From the NCBI RefSeq assembly GCF_900129375.1, contig NZ_FQVN01000002.1, positions 744,001 through 808,000 of the forward strand: a DNA stretch of 64,000 nt, given 5' to 3'. The position numbers were made by a program, and so were the translations under genes. Origin of the DNA: Streptoalloteichus hindustanus. GTDB lineage: Bacteria > Actinomycetota > Actinomycetes > Mycobacteriales > Pseudonocardiaceae. The notes below the pieces were generated by a model. That model worked only from the letters and a program-made list of their open reading frames with translations, was not told where the DNA came from and ran no database searches. Positions 41,174 to 49,968 of the stretch are shown piece by piece; the stretch's first letter is position 1; every line of letters begins with the position of its first letter.

Positions 41174-41638
41174 GTGAACGAGACGCCAAGGATTGGTGCG
41201 TCCCCGGCTCTTCCGGACGTCCTCCAGGAGTTCATCGGGCTCTACACGAAGGTCAAGCGCCGGGCCGTGGACGGGGGCGTGGACCCCAGGCTGATCGAGC
41301 TGATGCTGATCAGGGCCTCCCAGATCAACGGGTGCGCGTTCTGCCTGGACATGCACATCCGCGACGCTCGCAGGCTGGGGGAGACCGAGCGGCGGCTCGA
41401 CGTGCTGGCCGCGTGGCGCGAGACCGCGCTGTACTCCGACCAGGAGCGCGCCGCGCTGGCGCTGACCGAGTCGATCACCACGATCTCCGAGCACCGGGAC
41501 GTGCCGGACGACGTGTACGAGCACGCCACGCGGGTCTTCACCAAGGAGCAGTACGCCACCCTCGTGTGGCTGGCCTCGATCATCAACACCTTCAACCGGC
41601 TGAACGTGACCTCCCGGCGGCAACTCCCGTCGTCGTAG
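41174..41638 (+). CDS. Carboxymuconolactone decarboxylase/AhpD-family protein
   Basis: A 154-residue helical protein with the AhpD redox site INGCAFCLDMHIRDAR (C-x2-C followed by His three residues on). The helices ELMLIRASQ and ERAALALTESITTI match the carboxymuconolactone decarboxylase fold. It probably works as an alkyl-hydroperoxidase-type peroxidase or thiol reductase. GTG 41174 is the start; the strand is divergent from the HxlR regulator. A palindromic terminator follows. Confidence 0.92.
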   Translation: MNETPRIGASPALPDVLQEFIGLYTKVKRRAVDGGVDPRLIELMLIRASQINGCAFCLDMHIRDARRLGETERRLDVLAAWRETALYSDQERAALALTESITTISEHRDVPDDVYEHATRVFTKEQYATLVWLASIINTFNRLNVTSRRQLPSS

Positions 41639-41661
41639 GTCGCGCCGACTCGCCTCGGGTC

Positions 41662-41691
41662 CGCGTCACCGCGAGCGCTCGCGGTGACGCG
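41662..41691. terminator. Palindromic terminator overlapping the MFS stop
   Basis: CGCGTCACCGCGAGC pairs perfectly with GCTCGCGGTGACGCG. It serves the convergent AhpD-type and MFS genes, and the last MFS codons lie inside it. Confidence 0.8.
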
Positions 41692-43147
41692 TCGCCCGCA
41701 GAGTGAGGGAGCTGCGCCGCCGAGGCAGGCCGAGCGCGACCAGGGCGGTGGCGACGAGCGTCGCGGCGGTGGCCAGGAACACGCGGCCGTGGTCGACGGC
41801 GGTCTCCGAGCTCTGGCCGATCGTGACCAGCACGGCCAGGCCCAGCGCGCTGCCGATCTGCTTGGTGGTGGTCATCAGGCCGGCCGCCGCGCCGGCGTCG
41901 GACGTGTCGACCCCCGAGGTGACCGCGGTGGTGAGCGGGGTGTTGAGCAGACCTCCGCCGAGCGAGATGACGACCGCCGGCCCCAGGACTCCCCAGAGGT
42001 AGCCGGTGTCCGAACCGACCCGGCTCTGCCACAGGAAGCCGGCCGCGGCGAGGACGGCGCCCACGACGACCAGGTGGCGGGTGGAGAAGCGCCGCATGAG
42101 CCGCGGCGTCACGCGGGTGCCGACCAGCATCGACAACAGGGTGTGCGGGAGGAACCCCATTCCCGTCCACAGTGGACCGTAGTGGAGTTCCCGCTGCATG
42201 AACAGGGTCAGGAAGTACCACATCGGGATCAGACCGGCCCCGGCGAGCAGCATCGCCACGTTGCCGACGGAGACCGCGCGGACGCGGAAAAGGTGCAGCG
42301 GGACCAGCGGCGTGCGCGTGAACCGGGCCTGCGTCACGACGAACACCGCCAGCGCGCAGACGCCGCCCGCCAGGGTCAGGGCGGTGAGCGGATCACCCCA
42401 GCCGTGGTCGTGGGTCCGCGTGATGCCGTAGGTGATGGCGGCGAGGCCCGCCGTCACCAGCGCCGCCCCCGGCAGGTCCAGTCGCCGCGCGGAGCGGTGG
42501 CCGTGGTCGGCCGGCAGGACGCGGGCCGCCAGGACGAGGGCCACGACGCCGAGCGGCACGTTGACCAACAGAACTCCGCGCCACGACAGGAACTGCGTCA
42601 GCAGACCGCCGACCAGGTTGCCCGCCGTGCCGCCAGCGAGACTCACGGCCGACCAGGTCGCCACGGCGCGGGTGCGTTCCGGCCCTTCGGGGAAGGTGGT
42701 GGTGAGGACGGTCAGCGTGGTGGGGACCAGGATCGCCGCGCCCAGCCCCTGCACGACCCGCGCCACGACCAGCACGCCCGCGCTGGTCGCCAGGCCGCCG
42801 ACCAGGCTGGCGGCGGTGAACAGCGCCAGTCCCAGCCCGAGGGCGCGCCGCCGGCCGTGGAGGTCGGTGAGTCGGCCGCCGAGCAGGAGGAAGCAGGCGA
42901 GGGCCAGCGCGTAGCCGTTGACGACCCACTGGAGGTCCGTGGCGTCGAAGCCGAGTTCCACCTGGAGCGAGGGGAGTGCGACGTTCACGACGGACGCGTC
43001 GAGCACCACCATGAACTGGGACGCGCAGGCGAGGACGAGCACGGCCCGGGAGGGGGAGCGGAGGGCGGGTGTCTCCCGCGCGCCACCGGGCGCGGTGCCG
43101 TTCTCGGCGCCGTTCTCGGTGAGGTTCTCGGTGTCGTGATGTCCCAC
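41666..43147 (-). CDS. MFS drug exporter of the EmrB/QacA (14-helix) type
   Basis: A 493-residue transporter with 14 predicted helices. Family motifs include QFMVVLDASVVNVALPSLQ (motif D1), LQWVVNGYALALACFLLLGG, GRLTDLHGRRRALGLGLAL (motif A) and VQGLGAAILVPTTLTVLTTT (motif C region). It exports drugs or metabolites in exchange for protons. GTG 43147 is preferred over longer frames, which read as non-coding. It is divergent from a TetR gene with overlapping inverted repeats between, so substrate-induced derepression is likely. Confidence 0.93.
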   Translation of the reverse strand: MGHHDTENLTENGAENGTAPGGARETPALRSPSRAVLVLACASQFMVVLDASVVNVALPSLQVELGFDATDLQWVVNGYALALACFLLLGGRLTDLHGRRRALGLGLALFTAASLVGGLATSAGVLVVARVVQGLGAAILVPTTLTVLTTTFPEGPERTRAVATWSAVSLAGGTAGNLVGGLLTQFLSWRGVLLVNVPLGVVALVLAARVLPADHGHRSARRLDLPGAALVTAGLAAITYGITRTHDHGWGDPLTALTLAGGVCALAVFVVTQARFTRTPLVPLHLFRVRAVSVGNVAMLLAGAGLIPMWYFLTLFMQRELHYGPLWTGMGFLPHTLLSMLVGTRVTPRLMRRFSTRHLVVVGAVLAAAGFLWQSRVGSDTGYLWGVLGPAVVISLGGGLLNTPLTTAVTSGVDTSDAGAAAGLMTTTKQIGSALGLAVLVTIGQSSETAVDHGRVFLATAATLVATALVALGLPRRRSSLTLRATRHRERSR

Positions 43148-43195
43148 GAGCCCACCCCCTGGGGCCCGGACGGCCGGGTCCCGACTTCGGTTCGT

Positions 43196-43224
43196 GATAC
43201 AGCGGTACCGTATACAGCTGTACC
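43196..43224. promoter_or_regulatory. TetR operator between MFS exporter and its regulator
   Basis: Overlapping inverted repeats occur: TACAGCTGTA (43213-43222), nested in GGTAC (43204) with GTACC (43220), and ATAC (43196) with GTAT (43209). They lie midway between the divergent starts. Confidence 0.7.
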
Positions 43225-43250
43225 ACAACCTGGCGCGCGGGAGGCTGATT

Positions 43251-43922
43251 GTGCCGAGAACTGTCGACCACGCCGAGCGGCGTGCCCGGATCGCCGAGGC
43301 CCTGGTCCGGGTCGCCGCGCGCGACGGCCTGCACGCGGTCACGATGCGCTCCGTCGCCGCCGAGTCCGGGGTCTCGCTGCGCATGGTGCAGTACTACTTC
43401 GAGACCAAGGCGCAGCTCATGCTCGGCACCCTGCGGCACCTGGAGCACCAGAGCGACGGCCGGTGGGCCGCGCGCCTGGCCGGGTCGTCCCGCCCGCGAT
43501 CGGCGCGCGAGGTCGTGGAGGCGTTCCTCGCCGAGGCGCTGCCCACCGACGAGCGCAGCCGCGCCTTCCACCTCGTCTGGACCTCCTACGCCGTACTGGC
43601 GATGACCGATCCCGACCTCGCCGAACAACCGTTCGTCGAAGGTCCCCGGCGGCTTGAGCGGCAGCTCAGCGAGGTGCTGCGGAGGGCGCAGGCCGACGGT
43701 GAGCTGGCGGAGGACCGCGACCCGGCGGCGGAGGCGGCCCGACTCGTCGCGCTCAACCACGGTCTGGGCACCGGCGTTTTGGTCGGCCAACGCACCGCGC
43801 AGGAGGCGTTGGGCGTGCTGCGTTACCACCTGGACCGCCTGTTCGGCGCGTCGTGCGCCACGACCCGGACGGGCGGCGGCGAAGCCCGGACGGCTTCGAG
43901 ACCGGTCAGTGCGTGTTCGTGA
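43251..43922 (+). CDS. TetR-family transcriptional regulator
   Basis: A 223-residue repressor. The N-terminal HTH is RIAEALVRVAARDGLHAVTM, RSVAAESGVSLRMVQYYFET. The C-terminal ligand domain is of the type found beside MFS exporters. GTG 43251 follows GGGAGG, and the earlier in-frame ATG at 43194 lies within the operator. It probably represses the divergent exporter. Confidence 0.92.
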   Translation: MPRTVDHAERRARIAEALVRVAARDGLHAVTMRSVAAESGVSLRMVQYYFETKAQLMLGTLRHLEHQSDGRWAARLAGSSRPRSAREVVEAFLAEALPTDERSRAFHLVWTSYAVLAMTDPDLAEQPFVEGPRRLERQLSEVLRRAQADGELAEDRDPAAEAARLVALNHGLGTGVLVGQRTAQEALGVLRYHLDRLFGASCATTRTGGGEARTASRPVSACS

Positions 43923-44112
43923 TTCCCTCAATGACTGGGGTCGCTGAAAACTGTTCCGCGCTCTCGTTGTCTCCTCGGGACCCCGGCTGTCCTCTTAGGA
44001 CACTTCCTCTGTCTACAGTGGTCTGATCTCCGCCGTGAGCTCCGCGAGCACCCGGCACGCGTCGAACGCGCTGTTGCGAACAGGATGAGGCGGCGCCGCC
44101 GCGCTCGCCACC

Positions 44113-44307
44113 GTGTCGGGTGACCCGAACGGGGTCGCCCAAGGTGTTGGCCCGACCAGCGGGGGGACCGGGCCGGGCGGGACCATCGGTGACATGCCTG
44201 TGGTTCGTCCCTCCCGCGCCGGCCAGCGCCCGCGGCGGTCGGCACGACGCTCCGCCGGTCGCCCGGCCACCGCGGCCGGCGCCCGCGAGGCGGTGGCTCG
44301 GCGATGA
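44113..44307 (+). CDS. Possible small basic protein coupled to the next gene
   Basis: A 64-codon frame from GTG 44113 ends with a TGA that overlaps the next ATG (ATGA). The product is Gly/Pro-rich first and strongly Arg/Ala-rich later ([18 protein letters not shown]). Third positions are mainly G/C. A shorter start at ATG 44194 would give 37 residues. I recognise no family, and it may be only the untranslated leader of the next gene. The rest of the 381-bp gap from 43923 shows nothing clear. Confidence 0.3.
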   Translation: MSGDPNGVAQGVGPTSGGTGPGGTIGDMPVVRPSRAGQRPRRSARRSAGRPATAAGAREAVARR

Positions 44308-44819
44308 CCTCACCCCGGCCGGACCGGCTCCGCCAACGCCTGGCGGAGCTGCTCGACACCCACCTGGAACAGCTCCAGCGCGCCCACATCCGACTGCTCG
44401 CCCTCGGCCCCGCCTCGGACGAGGGCGAGGGGGAGGACGTGGAAGGCGTGGAGGAGGTGCTGGTGACCAGCGCGATCCTGGCCCAGCAGTTCGCCAAGGA
44501 CACGCTCGCCCTGCTCGGCGACGACTTCGACACCGCCGCCGTGAGCGCTCTGCGCGACGTGATCGGGAGCCCCGAGACCGCGCTCCTGATGCCCGACGAC
44601 GTCGAGGCGCTGGCCGCGCTGCGCGCGGACGCCGCCGCGTTGCTGGCCGCGGTCTGGGTCGCCGGGGAGCTGACCGCCCTGGTGCCGCCGAGCGCGTGGC
44701 CGGAGGACCTGCCGGCCCTGTGCCTGGCCACGGTGACCCGCTCCCGCCTCCACCACCAGCTCAACGACGACCTGGCGGAGCTGGACCACCCCAACGGCCA
44801 GGAGGACGACGACTCCTAG
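44304..44819 (+). CDS. Hypothetical acidic helical protein
   Basis: A 171-residue protein without a recognised family. It is almost wholly helical and ends in an acidic tail (NGQEDDDS). An acidic loop (ASDEGEGEDVEGVEEVL) interrupts the first helices. Strong third-position G/C supports coding. Its ATG overlaps the preceding small frame. No signal peptide or membrane segment is seen. The neighbourhood gives no functional hint. Confidence 0.75.
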   Translation: MTSPRPDRLRQRLAELLDTHLEQLQRAHIRLLALGPASDEGEGEDVEGVEEVLVTSAILAQQFAKDTLALLGDDFDTAAVSALRDVIGSPETALLMPDDVEALAALRADAAALLAAVWVAGELTALVPPSAWPEDLPALCLATVTRSRLHHQLNDDLAELDHPNGQEDDDS

Positions 44820-44965
44820 GCCGTGCCTTCCCCGCCGCGTGATCAGCGTGCCCAGAACCCACCCGGTGGGAACACCGCTCCACCACGGTGCGCGGAGTGG
44901 AGAGCACCGGTTACGGCCAGAACTCCGGAGCCGCCAGCGGCGACGCCCCATACAGTGGCGAAGGC

Positions 44966-45259
44966 ATGACGGCCCTGACGTCCTTCACCTTCGTGCGCCA
45001 CATCGACGGGCTTCGCTACACCTTCGAACGCGACGGCGAACGCAACGGACGCCCTGCCTACCGCCGAGCGGACGGCAACGTGTGGTGTGTCTGGTCGCCA
45101 ACAGAGGGCTGGCACTGCGAGAACGCTGATGGTCTCGTCACCGCGCATCCCCTCAGCGGCCACGCTGACGGACCTGAACCCGCGGCCACTGTCTGGCGGA
45201 GCTTCAAGAACGGCCGCTCCTACCTCTACGACCTCCGGGTCCTCGGCCCCGAGGCCTGA
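44966..45259 (+). CDS. Hypothetical small protein
   Basis: A 97-residue, beta-rich, soluble protein (TSFTFVRHIDGLRYTFERDG, NVWCVWSPTEGWHCENADGL) with two cysteines. No family recognised. ATG 44966 is preceded by GCGAAGG. It may be a lone actinobacterial orphan. Downstream sequence is an insertion-sequence remnant. Confidence 0.6.
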   Translation: MTALTSFTFVRHIDGLRYTFERDGERNGRPAYRRADGNVWCVWSPTEGWHCENADGLVTAHPLSGHADGPEPAATVWRSFKNGRSYLYDLRVLGPEA

Positions 45260-45264
45260 TCCGC

Positions 45265-45410
45265 CGGAGAGTGCCCAGGACCAGCAAGAACGAAATGCGG
45301 TTGTTGACGTGGTCGCCGGTGAGCACCGACAACGGCCTGCTCCGACCGTCGCGGGCCGAGTGGATCTTCGTGGCCAACCCGGCCCGGGAGGCGGTCGAGA
45401 GCACGGTCAG
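45265..45410 (-). pseudogene. Fragment of an IS5-type transposase
   Basis: The minus strand reads SRAGLATKIHSARDGRSRPL followed by SVLTGDHVNNRISFLLVLGT. This corresponds to the IS5-family segment usually reading GLTTKIH-DGRGRPLS-G-ND-F-VL. Nothing of the N- or C-terminal catalytic blocks and no terminal inverted repeats are visible in the 261-bp gap, so it is a small decayed remnant. Confidence 0.55.
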
Positions 45411-45476
45411 CTCTCCGCATCGCCTCCGCCATCACCCGCGCCTGGGACCCCTCCAGCGGACGTCCGTCGTGCGGGA

Positions 45477-45513
45477 GGCCACCGCCCGCCCCGGGCGGGG
45501 GCGGGCGGTGGCC
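45477..45513. terminator. Terminator of the quinone-reductase/OYE operon
   Basis: GGCCACCGCCCGCCCC pairs with GGGGCGGGCGGTGGCC around a short loop, immediately beyond the quinone reductase stop. Confidence 0.85.
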
Positions 45514-45520
45514 GAGGGGG

Positions 45521-46444
45521 TCAGTCCTCGATCCGGATGACGATCTTGCCGCGCACGTGGCCGCCCTCGCTGAGGCGGTAGGCGTCCACCGCCCGGTCCA
45601 GCGGGTAGACGTGCTCGACCGGCACGCGCACGGTTCCGTTCTCCAGCAGCGGGAGGACCGCCGTCATCGCGGGGACGAAGGGGCCGCCCGCCGAGAAGCG
45701 GACGCCGTGCTCGGCGGCGCGGCCGTCGGCGATGCTGATCACCTTGTCCGGGCTGCCGGTCAGCTCGACCGACAGCGGCAGCACGCCCCGGCCGGAGCCG
45801 TCGAGCACGAGGTCGACGCCCTGCGGAGCCGCCGCCCTGATCCGCCCGAGGAGGTCGTCACCGGCGTAGTCGACCGGGACCACGCCCAGCTCGCGGAGGT
45901 AGGCGTGGTTGCGCTCGCTGGCAGTGCCCACCACGACGGACGCGCCCCAGACGCGGGCGAGCTGGCTGGCCACCAGGCCCACGCCGCCGGCAGCGGAGTG
46001 CACCAGCAGGGTGTGGCCGCTGCGCAGCCCCAGCTCGCGCAGCGTGCGGTAGGCCGTCTCCACGACCACGGGCAGCGCCGCCGCCTGTTCGTCGTCCAGC
46101 CAGTCCGGCCGGGCGACGAGCGAGTCGACGGGCGCGAGCACGTGGGTCGCGACCGCGCCGCCGGAGCGGATCTGGCCGAACACGGCCTGGCCCACCGCCC
46201 ACCCGTCGACGTCGGGGCCGACGGCGTCGATGACGCCGGAGACCTCGAACCCGCTGCCCGCCGGCGCGGCCAGGGGCTCGCCCTGGGCGTAGAAGCCGTT
46301 CCGCATCTTCCAGTCGATCGGGTTCACGCCGGCGGCGCGCGCCCTGATCCGCACCTGGCCCGCGGCGGGCTCGGGCAGGTCGATGTCAACGAGCCGCAGC
46401 ACCTCGGGGCCGCCGTACTCGGAGTACTGGAGTGCTCTGGGCAT
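45521..46444 (-). CDS. Quinone oxidoreductase-like NADP-dependent MDR protein
   Basis: A 307-residue zinc-free medium-chain reductase. Its N-terminal substrate domain reads ALQYSEYGGPEVLRLVDIDL and AAGVNPIDWKMRNG. The NADPH site is LLVHSAAGGVGLVASQLARV (A-A-G-G-V-G). There are no structural zinc cysteines. It follows the OYE gene after 30 bp, and GAGGAG precedes ATG 46444, so both form an operon for reducing quinones or unsaturated carbonyls. A MarR-type gene sits divergently upstream of that operon. Confidence 0.92.
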   Translation of the reverse strand: MPRALQYSEYGGPEVLRLVDIDLPEPAAGQVRIRARAAGVNPIDWKMRNGFYAQGEPLAAPAGSGFEVSGVIDAVGPDVDGWAVGQAVFGQIRSGGAVATHVLAPVDSLVARPDWLDDEQAAALPVVVETAYRTLRELGLRSGHTLLVHSAAGGVGLVASQLARVWGASVVVGTASERNHAYLRELGVVPVDYAGDDLLGRIRAAAPQGVDLVLDGSGRGVLPLSVELTGSPDKVISIADGRAAEHGVRFSAGGPFVPAMTAVLPLLENGTVRVPVEHVYPLDRAVDAYRLSEGGHVRGKIVIRIED

Positions 46445-46474
46445 GGGTTTGTCTCCTCGGAGATTCGCGGGTCG

Positions 46475-47545
46475 TCAGGCGGGAAGGGCGGGGTAGTCGG
46501 TGTAGCCGCGCGCGTCGCCGCCGTAGAAGGTGGCCCGGTCGGGCGTGTTGTAGGGGCCGCCGGCGGCCAGCCGGGCGGGCAGGTCCGGGTTGGCCAGGAA
46601 CAGCGCGCCGAAGCTGACGAGGTCGGTGGAGCCGTCCTCGACCAGGGCCAGGTGCTCGGGCCCGGTCGAGCCGTCGGGGGTGAACGGGTTGAGCACGAAC
46701 GTGCTGTTCCACCGCTTGCGCAGCAGCCCGGTCAGCTCGCGGTCCGGGCCCTCGGCGACGTGCAGGTAGGCCAGGCCCAGCGGGTTGAGCGCGTCCAGCA
46801 GGGCGGGGTAGGTGTCGCGGTGGTCGTCCTCGGCGATGTCGTTGTACGTGTTCGCCGGCGAGATCCGCAGGCCGACCCGGTTCGCGCCGATCGCGTCGAC
46901 GACGGCGCGGGTGACCTCGACGACGAAGCGGATGCGGCCCTGCACGGACCCGCCCCAACCGTCGGTGCGCTGGTTGGTGTTGGTCGAGAGGAACTGGTTC
47001 AGCAGGTAGCCGTTGGCGCCGTGCAGCTCGACGCCGTCGAACCCGGCCTCGACCGCGTTGCGCGCGGCCCGGACGAAGTCGGCGATCGTCTCGGCGATGC
47101 CCTCCTCGGTCAGCGCCACGGGGGTGACGAAGTCCAGCAGCCCGGCGCCGGTGAAGACCTGGCCGGCCGCGCGGACCGCCGACGGGGCGACCGGGACCAG
47201 CCCGTCCGGCAGCAGGCTCGGGTGGCCGATCCGGCCGGTGTGCATGAGCTGCGCGAAGATCACGCCGCCCTTCTCGTGCACCGCGTCGGTCACCGCCCGC
47301 CACGCCGCCACCTGCTCCGCGGAGTGCAGGCCGGGGGTGTTCGGGTAGCCCTGGCCGACGACGGACGGCTGGATGCCCTCGCTGATGATCAGACCGGCGC
47401 TGGCGCGCTGGCTGTAGTAGACGGCCGTCTCCGGGGTCGGGGTCGCACCGGGGCCGTAGGCGCGGCTGCGGGTCATCGGGGCCATCGCGATGCGGTTGCC
47501 CAGGCGGAGGCCGGCGAGGTCGATCGGGTCGAACGCGGTGGTCAT
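46475..47545 (-). CDS. Old yellow enzyme-family alkene reductase (NemA-like)
   Basis: A 356-residue FMN TIM-barrel enzyme that reduces electron-poor C=C bonds with NADPH. Signatures are GNRIAMAPMTRSRA, IFAQLMHTGRIGHP, the substrate-binding His and Asn with the proton-donor Tyr in GVELHGANGYLLNQFLS, and the FMN-binding GGDARGYTDYP C-terminus. ATG 47545 is the start. A perfect 20-bp palindrome lies 66 bp upstream, likely bound by the divergent MarR-type regulator. Typical inducers would be electrophiles or quinones. Confidence 0.94.
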   Translation of the reverse strand: MTTAFDPIDLAGLRLGNRIAMAPMTRSRAYGPGATPTPETAVYYSQRASAGLIISEGIQPSVVGQGYPNTPGLHSAEQVAAWRAVTDAVHEKGGVIFAQLMHTGRIGHPSLLPDGLVPVAPSAVRAAGQVFTGAGLLDFVTPVALTEEGIAETIADFVRAARNAVEAGFDGVELHGANGYLLNQFLSTNTNQRTDGWGGSVQGRIRFVVEVTRAVVDAIGANRVGLRISPANTYNDIAEDDHRDTYPALLDALNPLGLAYLHVAEGPDRELTGLLRKRWNSTFVLNPFTPDGSTGPEHLALVEDGSTDLVSFGALFLANPDLPARLAAGGPYNTPDRATFYGGDARGYTDYPALPA

Positions 47546-47610
47546 GTCATGCCTTTCGGGTGAACGTGGGGTGCTGCCGTGCCGTCGGTGCCGGCTACGT
47601 CGGCCGCTGA

Positions 47611-47630
47611 TTACCTGTTCGAACAGGTAA
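47611..47630. promoter_or_regulatory. Perfect 20-bp palindrome, likely MarR operator
   Basis: TTACCTGTTCGAACAGGTAA lies between the divergent OYE and MarR genes. A second, imperfect site, AACCTGTTCGAGCAACTT, overlaps 47757-47774 close to the MarR start, suggesting autoregulation. Confidence 0.8.
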
Positions 47631-47801
47631 CTCCCTCGCTGGCATTCCCCGCAACTGCTGTGCTCCAGGTCACGTCGGACCGAATCGGGTTAATGCGCTC
47701 TGACCTGCGGTTTCGCCTTTGTGCTCGTCGTCGCGCGGCTGGGCGGAGTACAGTGGAACCTGTTCGAGCAACTTTGTGGCGCGAGGGAAGGCGGACGAGA
47801 G

Positions 47802-48344
47802 ATGACCCAGCAGCCGCCCGCGGAGGAGTGCTGTCCGGTCGACCTGGCGGAGGCGTGTGACGGGAAGCTGGCCCTGCCCGAGGGCGCACGGGGCGGCCCG
47901 GTCAGCCACGCGATCTTCCGGGTGGCGCGCCTGCACCGCATGATCGCCGGCCAGCTCCTGCGCCGCACCGGGCTCCACCCCGGTCAGGAGCTGGTGATGA
48001 TGTACCTGTGGGAGCTCGGCCCGCAGCGTCAGGTGGACCTCATCCGCCTGCTCGACTCCGACGCCGCGACCATGACCCGCACCGTCCGCCGCCTTGAGCA
48101 CGCCGGCTTCGTCCGCCGCTGCCCGTGCGCCACCGACAAGCGCGTGGTCATCATCGAGGCGACCGTCGCCAGCCAGGCCCTGCGGCGGGAGGTCGAGCAG
48201 GTCTGGCAGCGGTTCGAGGAGATCACCGTGGGTGGCCTCTCCGAGGACGAGCGGGCCGAGGCGCTGCGAACGCTGGAACAACTGGAGCAGAACCTGCTCG
48301 ACGTCGTGGGCAGCGGGCGGTGCGGCGAGGCCACCGCGTCGTGA
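47802..48344 (+). CDS. MarR-family regulator
   Basis: A 180-residue winged-helix repressor. The HTH reads GPQRQVDLIRLLDSDAATMT, RTVRRLEHAGFVRRCPCATD, with the wing at DKRVVIIEAT. It carries unusual cysteine pairs (EECCPVDLAEAC near the N-terminus and RRCPCATDK at the wing), which could make it redox- or electrophile-sensitive. ATG 47802 follows GAGAG. It is divergent from the OYE/quinone-reductase operon. Confidence 0.9.
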   Translation: MTQQPPAEECCPVDLAEACDGKLALPEGARGGPVSHAIFRVARLHRMIAGQLLRRTGLHPGQELVMMYLWELGPQRQVDLIRLLDSDAATMTRTVRRLEHAGFVRRCPCATDKRVVIIEATVASQALRREVEQVWQRFEEITVGGLSEDERAEALRTLEQLEQNLLDVVGSGRCGEATAS

Positions 48345-48424
48345 GCTCTGTTTCGCCGCACCAGTGGGACATCCGCACCTGACGCACACTGTCCACTTCG
48401 GACTGATAGGGCGGGTGCGCAGGA

Positions 48425-49034
48425 GTGCGCGGGGTGCGGCGCGTCGAGCCGGTCGACGTGCCCTCGGCGTACGGGAGCACCCGGGTGTACGTGGTCGGTG
48501 AGCCCTCGGCGCCACCGCTGGTGCTGCTCCACGGCGGTGGCGCGACCTCCACGGTCTGGTTCCCCACGGCGGGGGGCGTTGGCGCGGGAGCGGTGCGTCT
48601 ACGCCGTCGACCAGATCGGCGACGCCGGCCGGAGCGTGAACGACGGGCTCCGGCTCCGCGCTCCCGAGGACCTCATGTCCTGGTTGGACGCCGTGTTCGA
48701 CCACATTGGACTGTCCACAGTGTCCTCTGTGGCCACTCGTACGGCGGGTGGCTCGCACTGAGCCACGCCCTGCACGCGACCGAGCGGGTTCGTCGGCTCG
48801 TGCTGCTCGCCCCGTCCTCCTGTTTCTCCGGCCCCCGGTTGCCCTACGGCCTTCGCGCGGTGCCGCTCTTCGTCATGCCCAGCGCGCACGGCATGCGGGC
48901 GTTCCTGCGCTGGGAGACCGCCGGCCTGGCTCGACCCGGCCTGGCTCGACCCGGTCTGCGCCGGAGCGGTGCGGCGGTGGTCCCGCGAGGAGGGGGCGCG
49001 ACTCGCGGTCGAGCTGCTGCGGTTCCTCAGCTGA
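48425..49034 (+). pseudogene. Alpha/beta hydrolase broken by several frameshifts
   Basis: Pieces of one hydrolase lie in three frames. PPLVLLHGGGATSTVWFPTA gives the oxyanion strand; after a run of six G near 48572-48577 the frame changes to RERCVYAVDQIGDAGRSVND, EDLMSWLDAVFDHIGLS. Near 48722-48732 it changes again to LCGHSYGGWLALSHALHATE (nucleophile elbow). Near 48930 a 15-bp duplication (CTCGACCCGGCCTGG/CTCGACCCGGTCTGC) is followed by another frame ending SREEGARLAVELLRFLS. At least three indels make it non-functional unless they are sequence errors. Confidence 0.8.
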
Positions 49035-49038
49035 CGGG

Positions 49039-49797
49039 TCAGGCGTTGGCGCGGGCGATGGCCGCCTCGACGCCGTCCAGGATGACGGAGAGCCCGAACT
49101 CGAAGGTCCTCCTCGTCTCGCGCTCCAGGTAGGGCTCGTCCGCGTCGGCCGGCGGTTCGGGCGACGACTCGCCCTCCAGGCGGGCGACCATCGGGAAGCG
49201 CTCGGCGAAGTCGGGTGCGACCTCCAGGAGCAGGCTGGCGCGGGCGCGCCACCAGTCCTCGTCGGACACCCCGGTCGTCGCGGGGGCGTGGCGGGACTCC
49301 GCGACCGTCTGCGCCGAACCCCGCACGTAGTGGAAGAGCGTTCCGACCAGCCGTCGCACCGCCGCTGAGGGCAGGCCGGTCTCGAACAGCACGCGCAGCA
49401 ACGTCTCCAGCACGACGTACTCGTTCGGCCCGAGCACCGGCCGTGCCTGCGACACCTGGAGCACCCACGGGTGCCGGAGATAGAACGACCAGAGGGCGTC
49501 GGCCCAGGCCGTCGCGGCCGGGCGCCAGCCCGCGGACAGGTCGTAGTCGGTCGGCAGCTCGGCCAGCGCCCGGTCGTGCATCAGGTCGAGCAGCTCGTTC
49601 TTGTTGGGCACGTAGGTGTAGAGGGCCATGGCGGTGCGGCCGAGCCGCTCGCCCACCGCGCGCATGGACAGCCCCGCCATGCCCTCCGCGTCGGCCACGG
49701 CGATGGCCGTTTCCACGATCAGGTCCACGCTCAGGCCGGGCCGGGGCCCCGGCGCGCGCACCTCGGGCGACCCGGGGGCGCGCCACAGCAGGGCCAT
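49039..49797 (-). CDS. TetR-family regulator with TetR_C-type ligand domain
   Basis: A 252-residue repressor. The HTH reads LIVETAIAVADAEGMAGLSM, RAVGERLGRTAMALYTYVPN, followed by a C-terminal all-helical domain (LWSFYLRHPWVLQVSQARPV). ATG 49797 gives the MALLW start common in this subfamily; GTG 49836, preceded by GGAG, would add 13 residues. It resembles the TetR half of the GntR-TetR fusion at 18533. Possible target: the broken hydrolase, or a gene elsewhere. Confidence 0.9.
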   Translation of the reverse strand: MALLWRAPGSPEVRAPGPRPGLSVDLIVETAIAVADAEGMAGLSMRAVGERLGRTAMALYTYVPNKNELLDLMHDRALAELPTDYDLSAGWRPAATAWADALWSFYLRHPWVLQVSQARPVLGPNEYVVLETLLRVLFETGLPSAAVRRLVGTLFHYVRGSAQTVAESRHAPATTGVSDEDWWRARASLLLEVAPDFAERFPMVARLEGESSPEPPADADEPYLERETRRTFEFGLSVILDGVEAAIARANA

Positions 49798-49968
49798 CGA
49801 ACGACGGACATCGCCCTGGCCGGCGTAGATGACCACCCGCAACTCCTCGCGCCCTCGGGCACCGTGGCGACGCTGTCTCTTTACGGCGTAAAGGTAGCAG
49901 GACGCCAGACCGGGACCGCTACGCCGCCCGGTGGTCCGACCGACTGTCCTCCCGCTCACGCGCCGAGC

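Noticed and set aside
43194-43250. Earlier ATG start for the TetR gene
   Set aside because: It lies within the operator repeats, and GGGAGG precedes the GTG at 43251.
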